Shown one piece after another: positions 33,618-41,325 of a stretch of 64,000 nucleotides of DNA. Source of the DNA: Candidatus Thiocaldithrix dubininis (GTDB lineage: Bacteria > Pseudomonadota > Gammaproteobacteria > Thiotrichales > Thiotrichaceae); assembly GCA_029972135.1 (NCBI GenBank), contig CP124755.1, positions 1,798,001 through 1,862,000 on the forward strand. The letters run 5' to 3'. The notes under the pieces were generated by a model. The model was given only the letters and a program-made list of their open reading frames with translations, made no database searches and had not been told where the DNA came from. Both the position numbers and the translations under genes were made by a program. Within the stretch, counting starts at the first letter, position 1, and every line of letters starts with the position of its first letter.

Positions 33618-35085
33618 CGTCGAAATGCTCTTGGGTATACAACGCTTCGACTTGTAAGCGAATCGGTATCCCCACGAATTGTTGCAACTCGGCTAAACTG
33701 TCGGATTCTTCATCCAACATTAAATCCACCACTTCCTGCGAAGCCAACACCAACAATTCACGCGCATCAAATTGTCGAACGGCACGCAAAATCTCGCGAA
33801 ACACCTCATAACACACGGTTTCAGCGGTTTTAATAAAGCCATTGCCATGACAACTTGGGCAAGGCTGACACAAGATATGTTCTAAACTTTCGCGGGTACG
33901 CTTACGGGTCATTTCCACTAGACCTAAGGGTGAAACATCACACACATAAGTTTTGGCATAATCCCGCTCTAAGGTTTTTTCTAGCAATTTCAGCACTTGT
34001 TGGCGGTGATCGTGCTGCAACATATCAATGAAATCAATAATAATAATGCCACCGAGATTGCGCAGGCGTAATTGGCGGGCAATGGCTTGCGCCGCTTCCA
34101 AATTCGTGCGGAAAATGGTTTCTTCTAAATTACGTGAACCCACAAAACCGCCAGTATTCACGTCAATAGTAGTCATGGCTTCGGTTTGATCAATAATCAA
34201 ATAACCGCCAGACTTCAACGGCACTTTACGCTGCAAAGCCTTCTGAATTTCTTCCTCAACCCCATGCAAATCGAAAATCGGACGCTCCCCGGAATAGGCC
34301 TCGATCACATTGGCTAGGTCAGGAATATATAACTGACTAAATTCAATAACTTTTTGCGCCGTTTCTTTAGAATCAATCAACACGCGCTCAATTTTTTCAC
34401 CCACCATGTCACGCAAAACACGCAACACTAACGGTAAATCAGAATAAACTTGAGTGGGTGCGGGCGATTCAGAGGCAGTTTTAGCAATTTGCTGCCAGAG
34501 TTTACGCAAGAAACACATATCTTGGCGTAACTCTTCTTCGCTAATGCCGTCCGCTGCGGTGCGTACAATATAGCCGTAACTATCATTAAACTCTGTACGC
34601 AAATTTTCAACGGCTTTACGTAAACGGTCGCGTTCTGCTGTTTGATCAATCTTGCTAGAAACGCCTAAATTATTAGTATCCGGCATTAACACCAAATAAC
34701 GCGACGGAATCGTAATATGCGTGGTTAAACGTGCGCCTTTCGTCCCGAGTGGATCTTTAATCACCTGAACTAATAGCTTCTTACCTTCATACAGTAATTC
34801 GCCAATGGGCACGGAGGGTTTAGGCGGTACGGGAGAATCTAGAAACTCTTCTAAAGAGGGATGCCCTAAATCAGAGGCATGTAAAAACGCGGCTTTTTCT
34901 AAACCAATATCAATAAAAGCCGCTTCCATACCCGGCAATACCCGGCTGACTTTACCTTTATAAATATTGCCCACAATGCCGCGTTTGGAAGTCCTTTCAA
35001 TCATGACTTCTTGCAAAACACCATTTTCTAATAAAGCCACGCGTGACTCTTGCGGGGTAATATTAATCAGGAGTTCTGCGCTCAT
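33604..35085 (-). CDS. rng: Ribonuclease G
   Basis: A 493-residue endoribonuclease with an N-terminal S1 domain (KGKVSRVLPGMEAAFIDIG), the RNase E/G catalytic core containing the two metal-binding Asp (TIDVNTGGFVG and IIIDFIDM) and the zinc-link CPSCHG (near residue 405). It processes 16S rRNA 5' ends and degrades some mRNAs; it does not have the long C-terminal scaffold of RNase E. ATG 35085 (MSAELLINITP) follows AAAGG; the ORF upstream to 35316 lies inside maf in another frame and is not used. It is 16 bases after maf and overlaps yhdP. Confidence 0.95.
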   Translation of the reverse strand: MSAELLINITPQESRVALLENGVLQEVMIERTSKRGIVGNIYKGKVSRVLPGMEAAFIDIGLEKAAFLHASDLGHPSLEEFLDSPVPPKPSVPIGELLYEGKKLLVQVIKDPLGTKGARLTTHITIPSRYLVLMPDTNNLGVSSKIDQTAERDRLRKAVENLRTEFNDSYGYIVRTAADGISEEELRQDMCFLRKLWQQIAKTASESPAPTQVYSDLPLVLRVLRDMVGEKIERVLIDSKETAQKVIEFSQLYIPDLANVIEAYSGERPIFDLHGVEEEIQKALQRKVPLKSGGYLIIDQTEAMTTIDVNTGGFVGSRNLEETIFRTNLEAAQAIARQLRLRNLGGIIIIDFIDMLQHDHRQQVLKLLEKTLERDYAKTYVCDVSPLGLVEMTRKRTRESLEHILCQPCPSCHGNGFIKTAETVCYEVFREILRAVRQFDARELLVLASQEVVDLMLDEESDSLAELQQFVGIPIRLQVEALYTQEHFDVVLL

Positions 35086-35101
35086 GTTCTGCCTTTCTAA
35101 T

Positions 35102-35689
35102 TTAATTGTTATGTAATGGGTGAATTCCGGCCGCCTGCAATAATTGTGCTGTTTCAAACAAGGGCAAGCCCATGACAGCCGAATACGAACCTTCCAAGCG
35201 TTCCACAAAGATAGCCGCACGCCCTTGAATAGCATACGCACCGGCTTTGTCCTGTGGTTCACCGCTTTGCCAGTATGCCAGAATTTCATCGTCCGCAATG
35301 TTGCGCAATTTAACACGACTGTGATTGAGTAGCACCTGTTGTCGGTGCTGATCCACTAAGGCAACGGCGGTATAAATATCATGCCACTGATTCGACATCT
35401 GCCTTAGCATACGTTGCGCATCCGCAAAATCTTTAGGTTTGACTAATAATTCATCCGCCAATAAACCCAAGGTATCCGCCCCCAATACAGGCAAGCGTTT
35501 ATCCGATAAGTTCCATACTGCTTGGGCTTTTTCCAACGCGAGCCGTTTAACCAAAGCAGTTGCGGTTTCATGTGGCAGCGGACTTTCATCAATATCAGCA
35601 ACTTGTACCACATAATGCAGCCCAATTTGCTCAAGCAGTTCGCGCCGCCGAGGTGAAGCGGAGGCTAATATTAATTGCGCTGTGCTCAT
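35102..35689 (-). CDS. maf: Maf-family nucleoside triphosphate pyrophosphatase (YhdE type)
   Basis: A 195-residue Maf protein beginning LILASASPRRRELLEQIG (SxSxRR) and carrying VADIDESPLPHE, LPVLGADTLG and DKAGAYAIQG, the motifs of the dTTP/UTP-hydrolysing subgroup. Maf proteins hydrolyse nucleotides to prevent damaged or excess NTPs from entering nucleic acids, and are linked to septum control. It immediately follows rlmH with no gap (stop and start abut at 35689/35690) and precedes rng by 16 bases, the standard gammaproteobacterial order. Confidence 0.92.
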   Translation of the reverse strand: MSTAQLILASASPRRRELLEQIGLHYVVQVADIDESPLPHETATALVKRLALEKAQAVWNLSDKRLPVLGADTLGLLADELLVKPKDFADAQRMLRQMSNQWHDIYTAVALVDQHRQQVLLNHSRVKLRNIADDEILAYWQSGEPQDKAGAYAIQGRAAIFVERLEGSYSAVMGLPLFETAQLLQAAGIHPLHNN

Positions 35690-36163
35690 TTAATCTCCGC
35701 GATGATAAGGATGATTGCTAAGAATGCTCCACGCTCGAAACAATTGCTCAGCAACAATAATACGCACTAACGGATGGGGAAACGTTAAAGGCGACAGTGA
35801 CCAACTTTGTTCAGCACGTTGTTGGCAAGCGGCGGATAAGCCTTCAGGACCTCCGACCAATAATGCTACATCACGCCCGCCCATCATCCAGCTATCCAAT
35901 TGTGTGGCTAACTGTTCGGTCGTCCATGCCTTGCCTTTCACATCCAAGGTAAGAACCAAGCTCCCATCAGGAATAGCGGCTAATAACTTCTCGCCTTCCG
36001 TTTGGCAAATACGTTGTAAATCACTATTTTTAGTGCGCTTTTCGGCAGTAATTTCTTTAATCAATAATTGACATTGAGGCGGCAAGCGATTGGCGTACTC
36101 CTGCGTGCCAGTATTGACCCACGCAGGCATTTTTGTACCAATCGCTAATAAGTGAAGGCGCAC
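35690..36163 (-). CDS. rlmH: 23S rRNA pseudouridine-1915 N3-methyltransferase RlmH
   Basis: A 157-residue SPOUT methyltransferase. It has MRLHLLAIGTKMPAWVNTGT at the start, the AdoMet knot LLVGGPEGLSAACQQ near 100-115 and SLSPLTFPHPLVRIIVAEQLFRAW near 125-150, closing with HPYHRGD. It methylates pseudouridine 1915 in helix 69 of the 23S rRNA in assembled 70S ribosomes. The start codon follows rsfS with no intergenic gap, so translation is coupled. Confidence 0.95.
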   Translation of the reverse strand: MRLHLLAIGTKMPAWVNTGTQEYANRLPPQCQLLIKEITAEKRTKNSDLQRICQTEGEKLLAAIPDGSLVLTLDVKGKAWTTEQLATQLDSWMMGGRDVALLVGGPEGLSAACQQRAEQSWSLSPLTFPHPLVRIIVAEQLFRAWSILSNHPYHRGD

Positions 36164-36520
36164 TTAGGCCGCTCCGACCCGTGCTTGGGGTAAAGATTGA
36201 CCCGCTTCCCATAATTTTTCCAAATTATAGAAATCGCGGACATTGGCTAACATCACATGCAAAATGACGTCATTTAAATCCAACAGTACCCAATCGCCTT
36301 GCTGTTCACCTTCCATACCCAAGGGTTTCACGCCTGCTTCTTTCGCAGCCAATTCGACCGTTTGTGCCAGTGATTTTACATGCCGAGTGGAATTACCCGT
36401 GGCAATAATCATTAAGTCAGTAATAGACGATTTGCCGCGCACATCAATCACTTTAATATCTTGCGCTTTCATATCGTCTAATTTTTCAATGACCAGTTGT
36501 TGCAGTTGCTCTAGTTCCAT
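36164..36520 (-). CDS. rsfS: Ribosome silencing factor RsfS
   Basis: A 118-residue protein of the RsfS/Iojap family: DDMKAQDIKVIDVRGKSSITDLMIIATG, then VKSLAQTVELAAKEAGVKPLGMEGEQQGDWVLLDLNDVILHVM. It binds L14 and blocks 30S joining when nutrients are scarce. ATG 36520 (MELEQLQQ) has a TGGAA site; the TTG four codons earlier is less likely. It overlaps the end of nadD by ten bases, so the two genes are translationally coupled. Confidence 0.93.
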   Translation of the reverse strand: MELEQLQQLVIEKLDDMKAQDIKVIDVRGKSSITDLMIIATGNSTRHVKSLAQTVELAAKEAGVKPLGMEGEQQGDWVLLDLNDVILHVMLANVRDFYNLEKLWEAGQSLPQARVGAA

Positions 36521-37143
36521 GCAGTTCCACAATATAGTTGCTTATGGCGAATATAATCTATAACCGTATCAGGTAACAAATATCGGGGGCTTTGTCCGTT
36601 TTTCAATAGTTTGCGAATTGCGGTTGCCGAAATATCTAAGGGTGTTACGGTTAGCGGGTAAATATAACCGGCACGCTGCTGACTTACTTCTGCCACTTGT
36701 TGGGTTAAATGGGGGGTATACCAACCAGCCGGAGGCAGACTATACCCGGGTCGCTGCACAACTACCAGATGCACTTGCGCCAGAATTGCTTGCCAACGAT
36801 GCCAAGTTTGAAAATTTAAGAAAGCATCTACGCCCAGCGTTAGCAAAATGGGGGCATCATTACCTAATTCTTCACGTAAGGACAATACGGTATCAATCGT
36901 AAAGGAGTAGCCGTCTCGGGCTAATTCGCGGGCGTCTGCGTGTAAACGGGGTTCTGCGGCTAATGCCAGTTGCAGCATTTCAAGGCGCTGCTCTGGATTA
37001 GCTTGCGGTTGGGCGCGATGCGGTGGCACTTTACCCGGAATTAAGCGCATATCACTTAAATTAAAATGCTCGGCTACCTCTAAGGCAGTACGCAAATGTC
37101 CAAAATGAATGGGATCAAACGTACCACCTAAGATGCCTAACAT
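36511..37143 (-). CDS. nadD: Nicotinate-nucleotide adenylyltransferase
   Basis: A 210-residue adenylyltransferase of the cytidylyltransferase-like fold. It has GGTFDPIHFGHL at residues 5-16 (the HxGH motif) and ISATAIRKLLKNGQSPRYLLPDTVIDYI near the end (ISxTxIR). It forms deamido-NAD from NaMN and ATP in NAD synthesis. The start shares bases with the stop of the epimerase upstream (37143), and rsfS follows with an overlap. Confidence 0.95.
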   Translation of the reverse strand: MLGILGGTFDPIHFGHLRTALEVAEHFNLSDMRLIPGKVPPHRAQPQANPEQRLEMLQLALAAEPRLHADARELARDGYSFTIDTVLSLREELGNDAPILLTLGVDAFLNFQTWHRWQAILAQVHLVVVQRPGYSLPPAGWYTPHLTQQVAEVSQQRAGYIYPLTVTPLDISATAIRKLLKNGQSPRYLLPDTVIDYIRHKQLYCGTAWN

Positions 37144-38051
37144 TATAACTGTACCAAGCGGTAGCTAGCGCTTAAGGTATGATTGGCTTGTGGCGCAAGG
37201 CTAATCACATCCTGCCCCGCATTACAGGTTTCAATACACACAAAGTGTTGATAGGCATCGTCTGGCAAGTCCGCCATTTGCTGACTAATTTCCTGCCACG
37301 GATTCCAGACCACCGTGCTTTGACTGCCCGTGCCGTGAATGCGAATTTCCCGCAATAAGTTGCTATCGGTTAAATAAAGCACGTCTGGGCAAGCGGTATA
37401 CACGCGATCCACTTCGCCTTGAATGTGAATTGCGCCTTGTTGTGTATTATGTACGCGGGTTGCCTGTTTGGCTTTATCTTCATACGCCACGCCCGCCAAC
37501 CCCTGAATATGGCTTTGATTAATCTCACCCACACGGAAATAAGTATGTAAGGCTTGCGTTAGATTAAATGATTGGCTGTCTAAATTCGTGGTCGTCAGCG
37601 CTAAGGTTAACTCTTCTGCGAAAGTAAGCGTTAACGCTACTTTAAATGCATAATCCCAAATCGCTCGGGTTTCGGCAGAATCGCTTAACTGCAATACTAC
37701 TTGCGTAACCCCAGCCGATAAGCGTTCAGCACTGACTAACTGCCAGAGACTAGTACGAGCAAAACCATGCGCGGGACGTCCTAACCCCTCAGAATCCGCA
37801 CCAAACCAAGGCCAGCAAAGCGGAATCCCACCACGAATTGCCTTACCTTGCTGAAATAGCGCCTGTGGGCTTAAATATAAAATATCAGTATCGGTTGCTA
37901 GCGGTTTAAAGCTTAATACCTGTGCCCCATACAAACTTAACTCTGCTTGCATTACGCTATTTTCAATACGCAGTAATGCTAAATTATTGGGGGTTGTGTG
38001 TAATTGAATCCCTTGGCTTGCTAAATAATCAGCCGATAACTGTAATGACAT
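37143..38051 (-). CDS. Glucose-6-phosphate 1-epimerase (D-hexose-6-phosphate mutarotase, YeaD-like)
   Basis: A 302-residue galactose-mutarotase-fold protein. It has LYGAQVLSFKPLATDTDILYLS, IRGGIPLCWPWFG, AHGFARTSLWQL (His of the active site), and LTQALHTYFRVGEI in the middle, and CIETCNAGQDVISLAP at the C-terminal end containing the catalytic Glu. It interconverts alpha and beta glucose-6-phosphate. It is the first gene of the nadD-containing run and overlaps the nadD start codon, an arrangement not found in E. coli. Confidence 0.85.
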   Translation of the reverse strand: MSLQLSADYLASQGIQLHTTPNNLALLRIENSVMQAELSLYGAQVLSFKPLATDTDILYLSPQALFQQGKAIRGGIPLCWPWFGADSEGLGRPAHGFARTSLWQLVSAERLSAGVTQVVLQLSDSAETRAIWDYAFKVALTLTFAEELTLALTTTNLDSQSFNLTQALHTYFRVGEINQSHIQGLAGVAYEDKAKQATRVHNTQQGAIHIQGEVDRVYTACPDVLYLTDSNLLREIRIHGTGSQSTVVWNPWQEISQQMADLPDDAYQHFVCIETCNAGQDVISLAPQANHTLSASYRLVQL

Positions 38052-38078
38052 CTCTTAGCTCTATTAATAAAAACGCGA

Positions 38079-39914
38079 TTATTGTAACAGCGTACTATTC
38101 TGGACTGTAATGCTTTGCCCTTGGCTTTGCTGAAAACTGATTAATTCTTGTTGAATTTCGCTCGTAACGGCTGGATTTGCGGTTGGATTTAACCACGAAA
38201 AATGCTCACCCTCGGCAAACGTCGCCACCGTGCGCTTAGGTTGTTGCACACTGTCCTTAAGCGGTTGCGCTTTAAGGCGTTTGGCTAACACTTCTGCGCC
38301 GACTAAGGGGTAATCCGGCAAACTACTTTTGATATAAACGTCGCCCGCCTCGTCTGCTTTGGTTGGATTGGCTAAATTAATCAATTGTAAAGGGTGTTGC
38401 GCCCCCACCTGCCCAGCTAATACTAAAGGGTCAACCGTATCCCAGACTAACTGGGCTTGTTGCAAATACTGCTGATAGGCATCACCGCTAGTCGGAATAC
38501 CCAATTTGGCAAATTGTGCTTGAATTAACACATTGAGCTTAGCTGAGCTATTAAACAACTGCGCTAAACCGCCACCCACATTCATTAAACTACTCGGGGT
38601 CGGTTTAGTTTCGGCGGCTAAATAGCCTAAGCCCACCATTGCCCCCAAACCGTGTCCAATAAAGCCCACTTTTTCTAAATCCAGCGGCAAGCTAGTCCGC
38701 TCAACATTGGCAAGGCTTTTACGCAGCACCAATAAATCCAATACAGCTTGTTGTAAAGCGTCGCGTGTACCTAATAAATTAGTGTAATCAATAAAATTTG
38801 CACCCGATGGGTCAGTTTCATTGTCTGGCTCTAATACGCCCGCATAATTTTTCTGCCGATCCCAATTTAAAGTGCGTTCGGCGTCATCCAAAAAACTTAA
38901 ATTATTTTCGGCTTTAAACGGATCAAACGGCGAGGTTACACCATGTAAAGGCAAATCAATCGCAATCCCGACGATACCTGCATCGGCTAATTGATCTGCT
39001 ATAAACAACAAATCTTCACGATTGCGCCCAAAGCTATGTTGAAAGATGACTACCGGCCAACCTTGCGCGGGTGGAATTGCACCTGCTAAGGATTTCGCGT
39101 TCGGTATACTCAGCAATACGGGAATCGCATGCACACTAGCGGCCGTACTGGCGGCAAAATTAGCACTCACATTGGGATTAGGCTCAGTTGCTAAATAATA
39201 AGGCAAGGCTAACTTAGCCACGCGAATATCAGCCGCCCCCTTTAAATTAGGATTGAGTTCATCTGTGCGCTGATATTGTGATGCTAAACTAAAAGGCTGT
39301 GCACGAGCTTGCACTTCAAGCGTATTCAACCAATGACTCACCGACTGCGTTTTAAATTCCGCCATCGCAAACACATCAGTGGCATCTAAGTTATAAGTGC
39401 TTAACTGCTGATTAATTAGAGCCAAATCACTAATAAATTTAGGTTGACCTAGCCGAGCTTGGGTTTGAAGCGACGGTAATACACCGTGCTTACTGCGTAT
39501 ATCCGCTTTCAAGACAATTAAATAGCGCGTATTTTCGGGCAACGGTTGCGTTGGTATTAACTGAATTTGTGTTTTTGTAACTTGCAAGCGCCAATACTGC
39601 TGCGCGACTTCCCGAATCGTCTCACCTAACGCAAAGACTTGTAGATTCTTGCCTAACACGATGGAATCCGCACTCAGCGTTTGTTGGGCTTGAATTAAAA
39701 GGGGAGTAGTAAGTCCCGTGCCATCCAAATTTGCAATCACCTGTTCTACATTTTGCGCCGGTATATGCGCAAGCGTATTAGCAGGCAAGGTAATAGGTTG
39801 CAAACTTAGCGGAACATTGACTTGATTCAGTGTAGTACTCGCCCACACCGAAACAGTTAAACCCATTCCCGCTAAACCACACAAACCTACATAAGCAATT
39901 TTTGTTAATGACAC
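38079..39914 (-). CDS. VolA/Pla-1/cef-type extracellular lipase with a replaced nucleophile
   Basis: A 611-residue exported alpha/beta-hydrolase: signal peptide ending near VWA-ST, a bacterial Ig-like N-terminal half with PENTRYLIVLKADIRSKHG, then the lipase core WPVVIFQHSFGRNRED, AIDLPLHG and GEHFSWL. It resembles VolA, the Vibrio cholerae lysophospholipase that feeds fatty acids to the adjacent FadL, and here too fadL lies just upstream on the same strand. Odd points: the nucleophile elbow reads GFIGHGLGAMVG, so the serine is Gly422 (GGT at 38649-38651), and the usual QHG oxyanion region is QHS. Either the protein is inactive or another residue serves. No lipobox is clear. Confidence 0.78.
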   Translation of the reverse strand: MSLTKIAYVGLCGLAGMGLTVSVWASTTLNQVNVPLSLQPITLPANTLAHIPAQNVEQVIANLDGTGLTTPLLIQAQQTLSADSIVLGKNLQVFALGETIREVAQQYWRLQVTKTQIQLIPTQPLPENTRYLIVLKADIRSKHGVLPSLQTQARLGQPKFISDLALINQQLSTYNLDATDVFAMAEFKTQSVSHWLNTLEVQARAQPFSLASQYQRTDELNPNLKGAADIRVAKLALPYYLATEPNPNVSANFAASTAASVHAIPVLLSIPNAKSLAGAIPPAQGWPVVIFQHSFGRNREDLLFIADQLADAGIVGIAIDLPLHGVTSPFDPFKAENNLSFLDDAERTLNWDRQKNYAGVLEPDNETDPSGANFIDYTNLLGTRDALQQAVLDLLVLRKSLANVERTSLPLDLEKVGFIGHGLGAMVGLGYLAAETKPTPSSLMNVGGGLAQLFNSSAKLNVLIQAQFAKLGIPTSGDAYQQYLQQAQLVWDTVDPLVLAGQVGAQHPLQLINLANPTKADEAGDVYIKSSLPDYPLVGAEVLAKRLKAQPLKDSVQQPKRTVATFAEGEHFSWLNPTANPAVTSEIQQELISFQQSQGQSITVQNSTLLQ

Positions 39915-39938
39915 AGGACTTACCTATTTCTATTTAGC

Positions 39939-41234
39939 TTAGAAACGCCAGTTCAATTGCGCTCCTACAATATCAACGTCGGCTTTATACGTGCCTTTTA
40001 CAGTATGAGCAGGAGCAACTCCCTCATCTGTATTATTAATATCAGTATTTTTCACGAATAAATGACTATAGCCTACATCGACCGACATACCTTTATTTAG
40101 CTTATAATTCGCACCAACGGATACCCATTTACGATCATTGCCCGGAATACGGGGCGTACGACGATTGGCATTCGGAATCGGTTCTTTATCTAAGGCAACC
40201 CCTGTTCTTAATTTTAGACGGTCATTATATTTATAGTTCATCCCCAACGAATAACGGTTCACATCTTTCCAATCTTCGGTAGTTAACGCAATCGGGCTGC
40301 CATCAGCCGAATTAACTACTTTCAATTCCTGAAATGAACTCCAATTGGTGCGCGTAATGTCGCCCAATACTTCAACCTTATCGTTGACCTTATGCGCCAC
40401 TGATACCGATAAAGACGCTGGTAAATTAGCAGCCGCCTGTGCATTTTTATCAGCCAATCGTGCATTTAACAAAGTTACCACGGGCGGTGGTAAGCCGACT
40501 GGTAATGTATAGTCATAAGTGGCTGAGCCTTTAAGCGTATGATCCATTTTAGAGCGATAACTAACACCCACTTTAGTCTTAGCACTGGGTTTCAATAATG
40601 CCCCCACATTATAACCATACGACCAATCATCACCTTTGATCGTAGCTTTGCCATCCGCGCCGCCTACTGCACTTAAATCAACCGCACTGGTTAATTCCGC
40701 ATCAATGTATTGCGCATTCAAACCTGCGCCTAATGCCACTTTATCATTGACTTTATAGGACAGCGATGGATTCACATTCACGCTTTTCATCGCCGATTTA
40801 ATCGCGTTATAACGCCCCGCCCAGTTAGCATCGTAATTTGTTTCTAGGCCATAGGGCGCATTTACACCAAGACCCACTTTGACTTTATCGTTAATTGGCT
40901 TTACTGCATATGCATTGGGAATATAGGCGGTTTTTTCACTAATACCATTACCTGTTAAAGGAGTGCTATCACTTTTAATTGAACCATTATTCGTAAATTC
41001 TGCGGTAGGTTTAACAATATGCACGCCCGCGCTGACATGTGTACCATCGTCTAACTCTGCCATACCAGCGGGATTAAACCAGACGGTTGAAGCATCTTCT
41101 GCGCTAGCGGCTGCTCCTGCATAAGCATTGCCCATATTCGCCACAGAATTGTCAATCAAACCGAAACCTGCGGCGTAGACATTGGCGGAGCTTGCTGCCA
41201 ACATGATACTGAGCCATAAAAACTTAGGTTGCAT
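39939..41234 (-). CDS. fadL: FadL/OmpP1-type outer-membrane long-chain fatty acid transporter
   Basis: A 431-residue outer-membrane beta-barrel precursor. The signal peptide ends near VYA-AG. The mature start is GFGLIDNSVANMGNAYAGAAASAEDASTVWFNPAG, the N-terminal plug/NPA motif of FadL that opens a lateral gate for fatty acids. The C-terminus ends in Phe (NWRF), the usual OMP insertion signal. It imports fatty acids or hydrophobic compounds. It is 25 bases before the VolA-like lipase, an association known from Vibrio. Confidence 0.9.
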   Translation of the reverse strand: MQPKFLWLSIMLAASSANVYAAGFGLIDNSVANMGNAYAGAAASAEDASTVWFNPAGMAELDDGTHVSAGVHIVKPTAEFTNNGSIKSDSTPLTGNGISEKTAYIPNAYAVKPINDKVKVGLGVNAPYGLETNYDANWAGRYNAIKSAMKSVNVNPSLSYKVNDKVALGAGLNAQYIDAELTSAVDLSAVGGADGKATIKGDDWSYGYNVGALLKPSAKTKVGVSYRSKMDHTLKGSATYDYTLPVGLPPPVVTLLNARLADKNAQAAANLPASLSVSVAHKVNDKVEVLGDITRTNWSSFQELKVVNSADGSPIALTTEDWKDVNRYSLGMNYKYNDRLKLRTGVALDKEPIPNANRRTPRIPGNDRKWVSVGANYKLNKGMSVDVGYSHLFVKNTDINNTDEGVAPAHTVKGTYKADVDIVGAQLNWRF

Positions 41235-41325
41235 CTCCTGATCTCCTCTGCAAATTTATTGTAACCAACTACCCTCTCCTAATGCGTGAAACTAGCAGAA
41301 TCAGCCGCAAAAGACGATAAAAACG

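Noticed and set aside
33594..35085. Longer rng ORF from 35316
   Set aside because: The extra 77 codons lie inside maf in a different frame; ATG 35085 has a good AAAGG site and fits the RNase G N-terminus.
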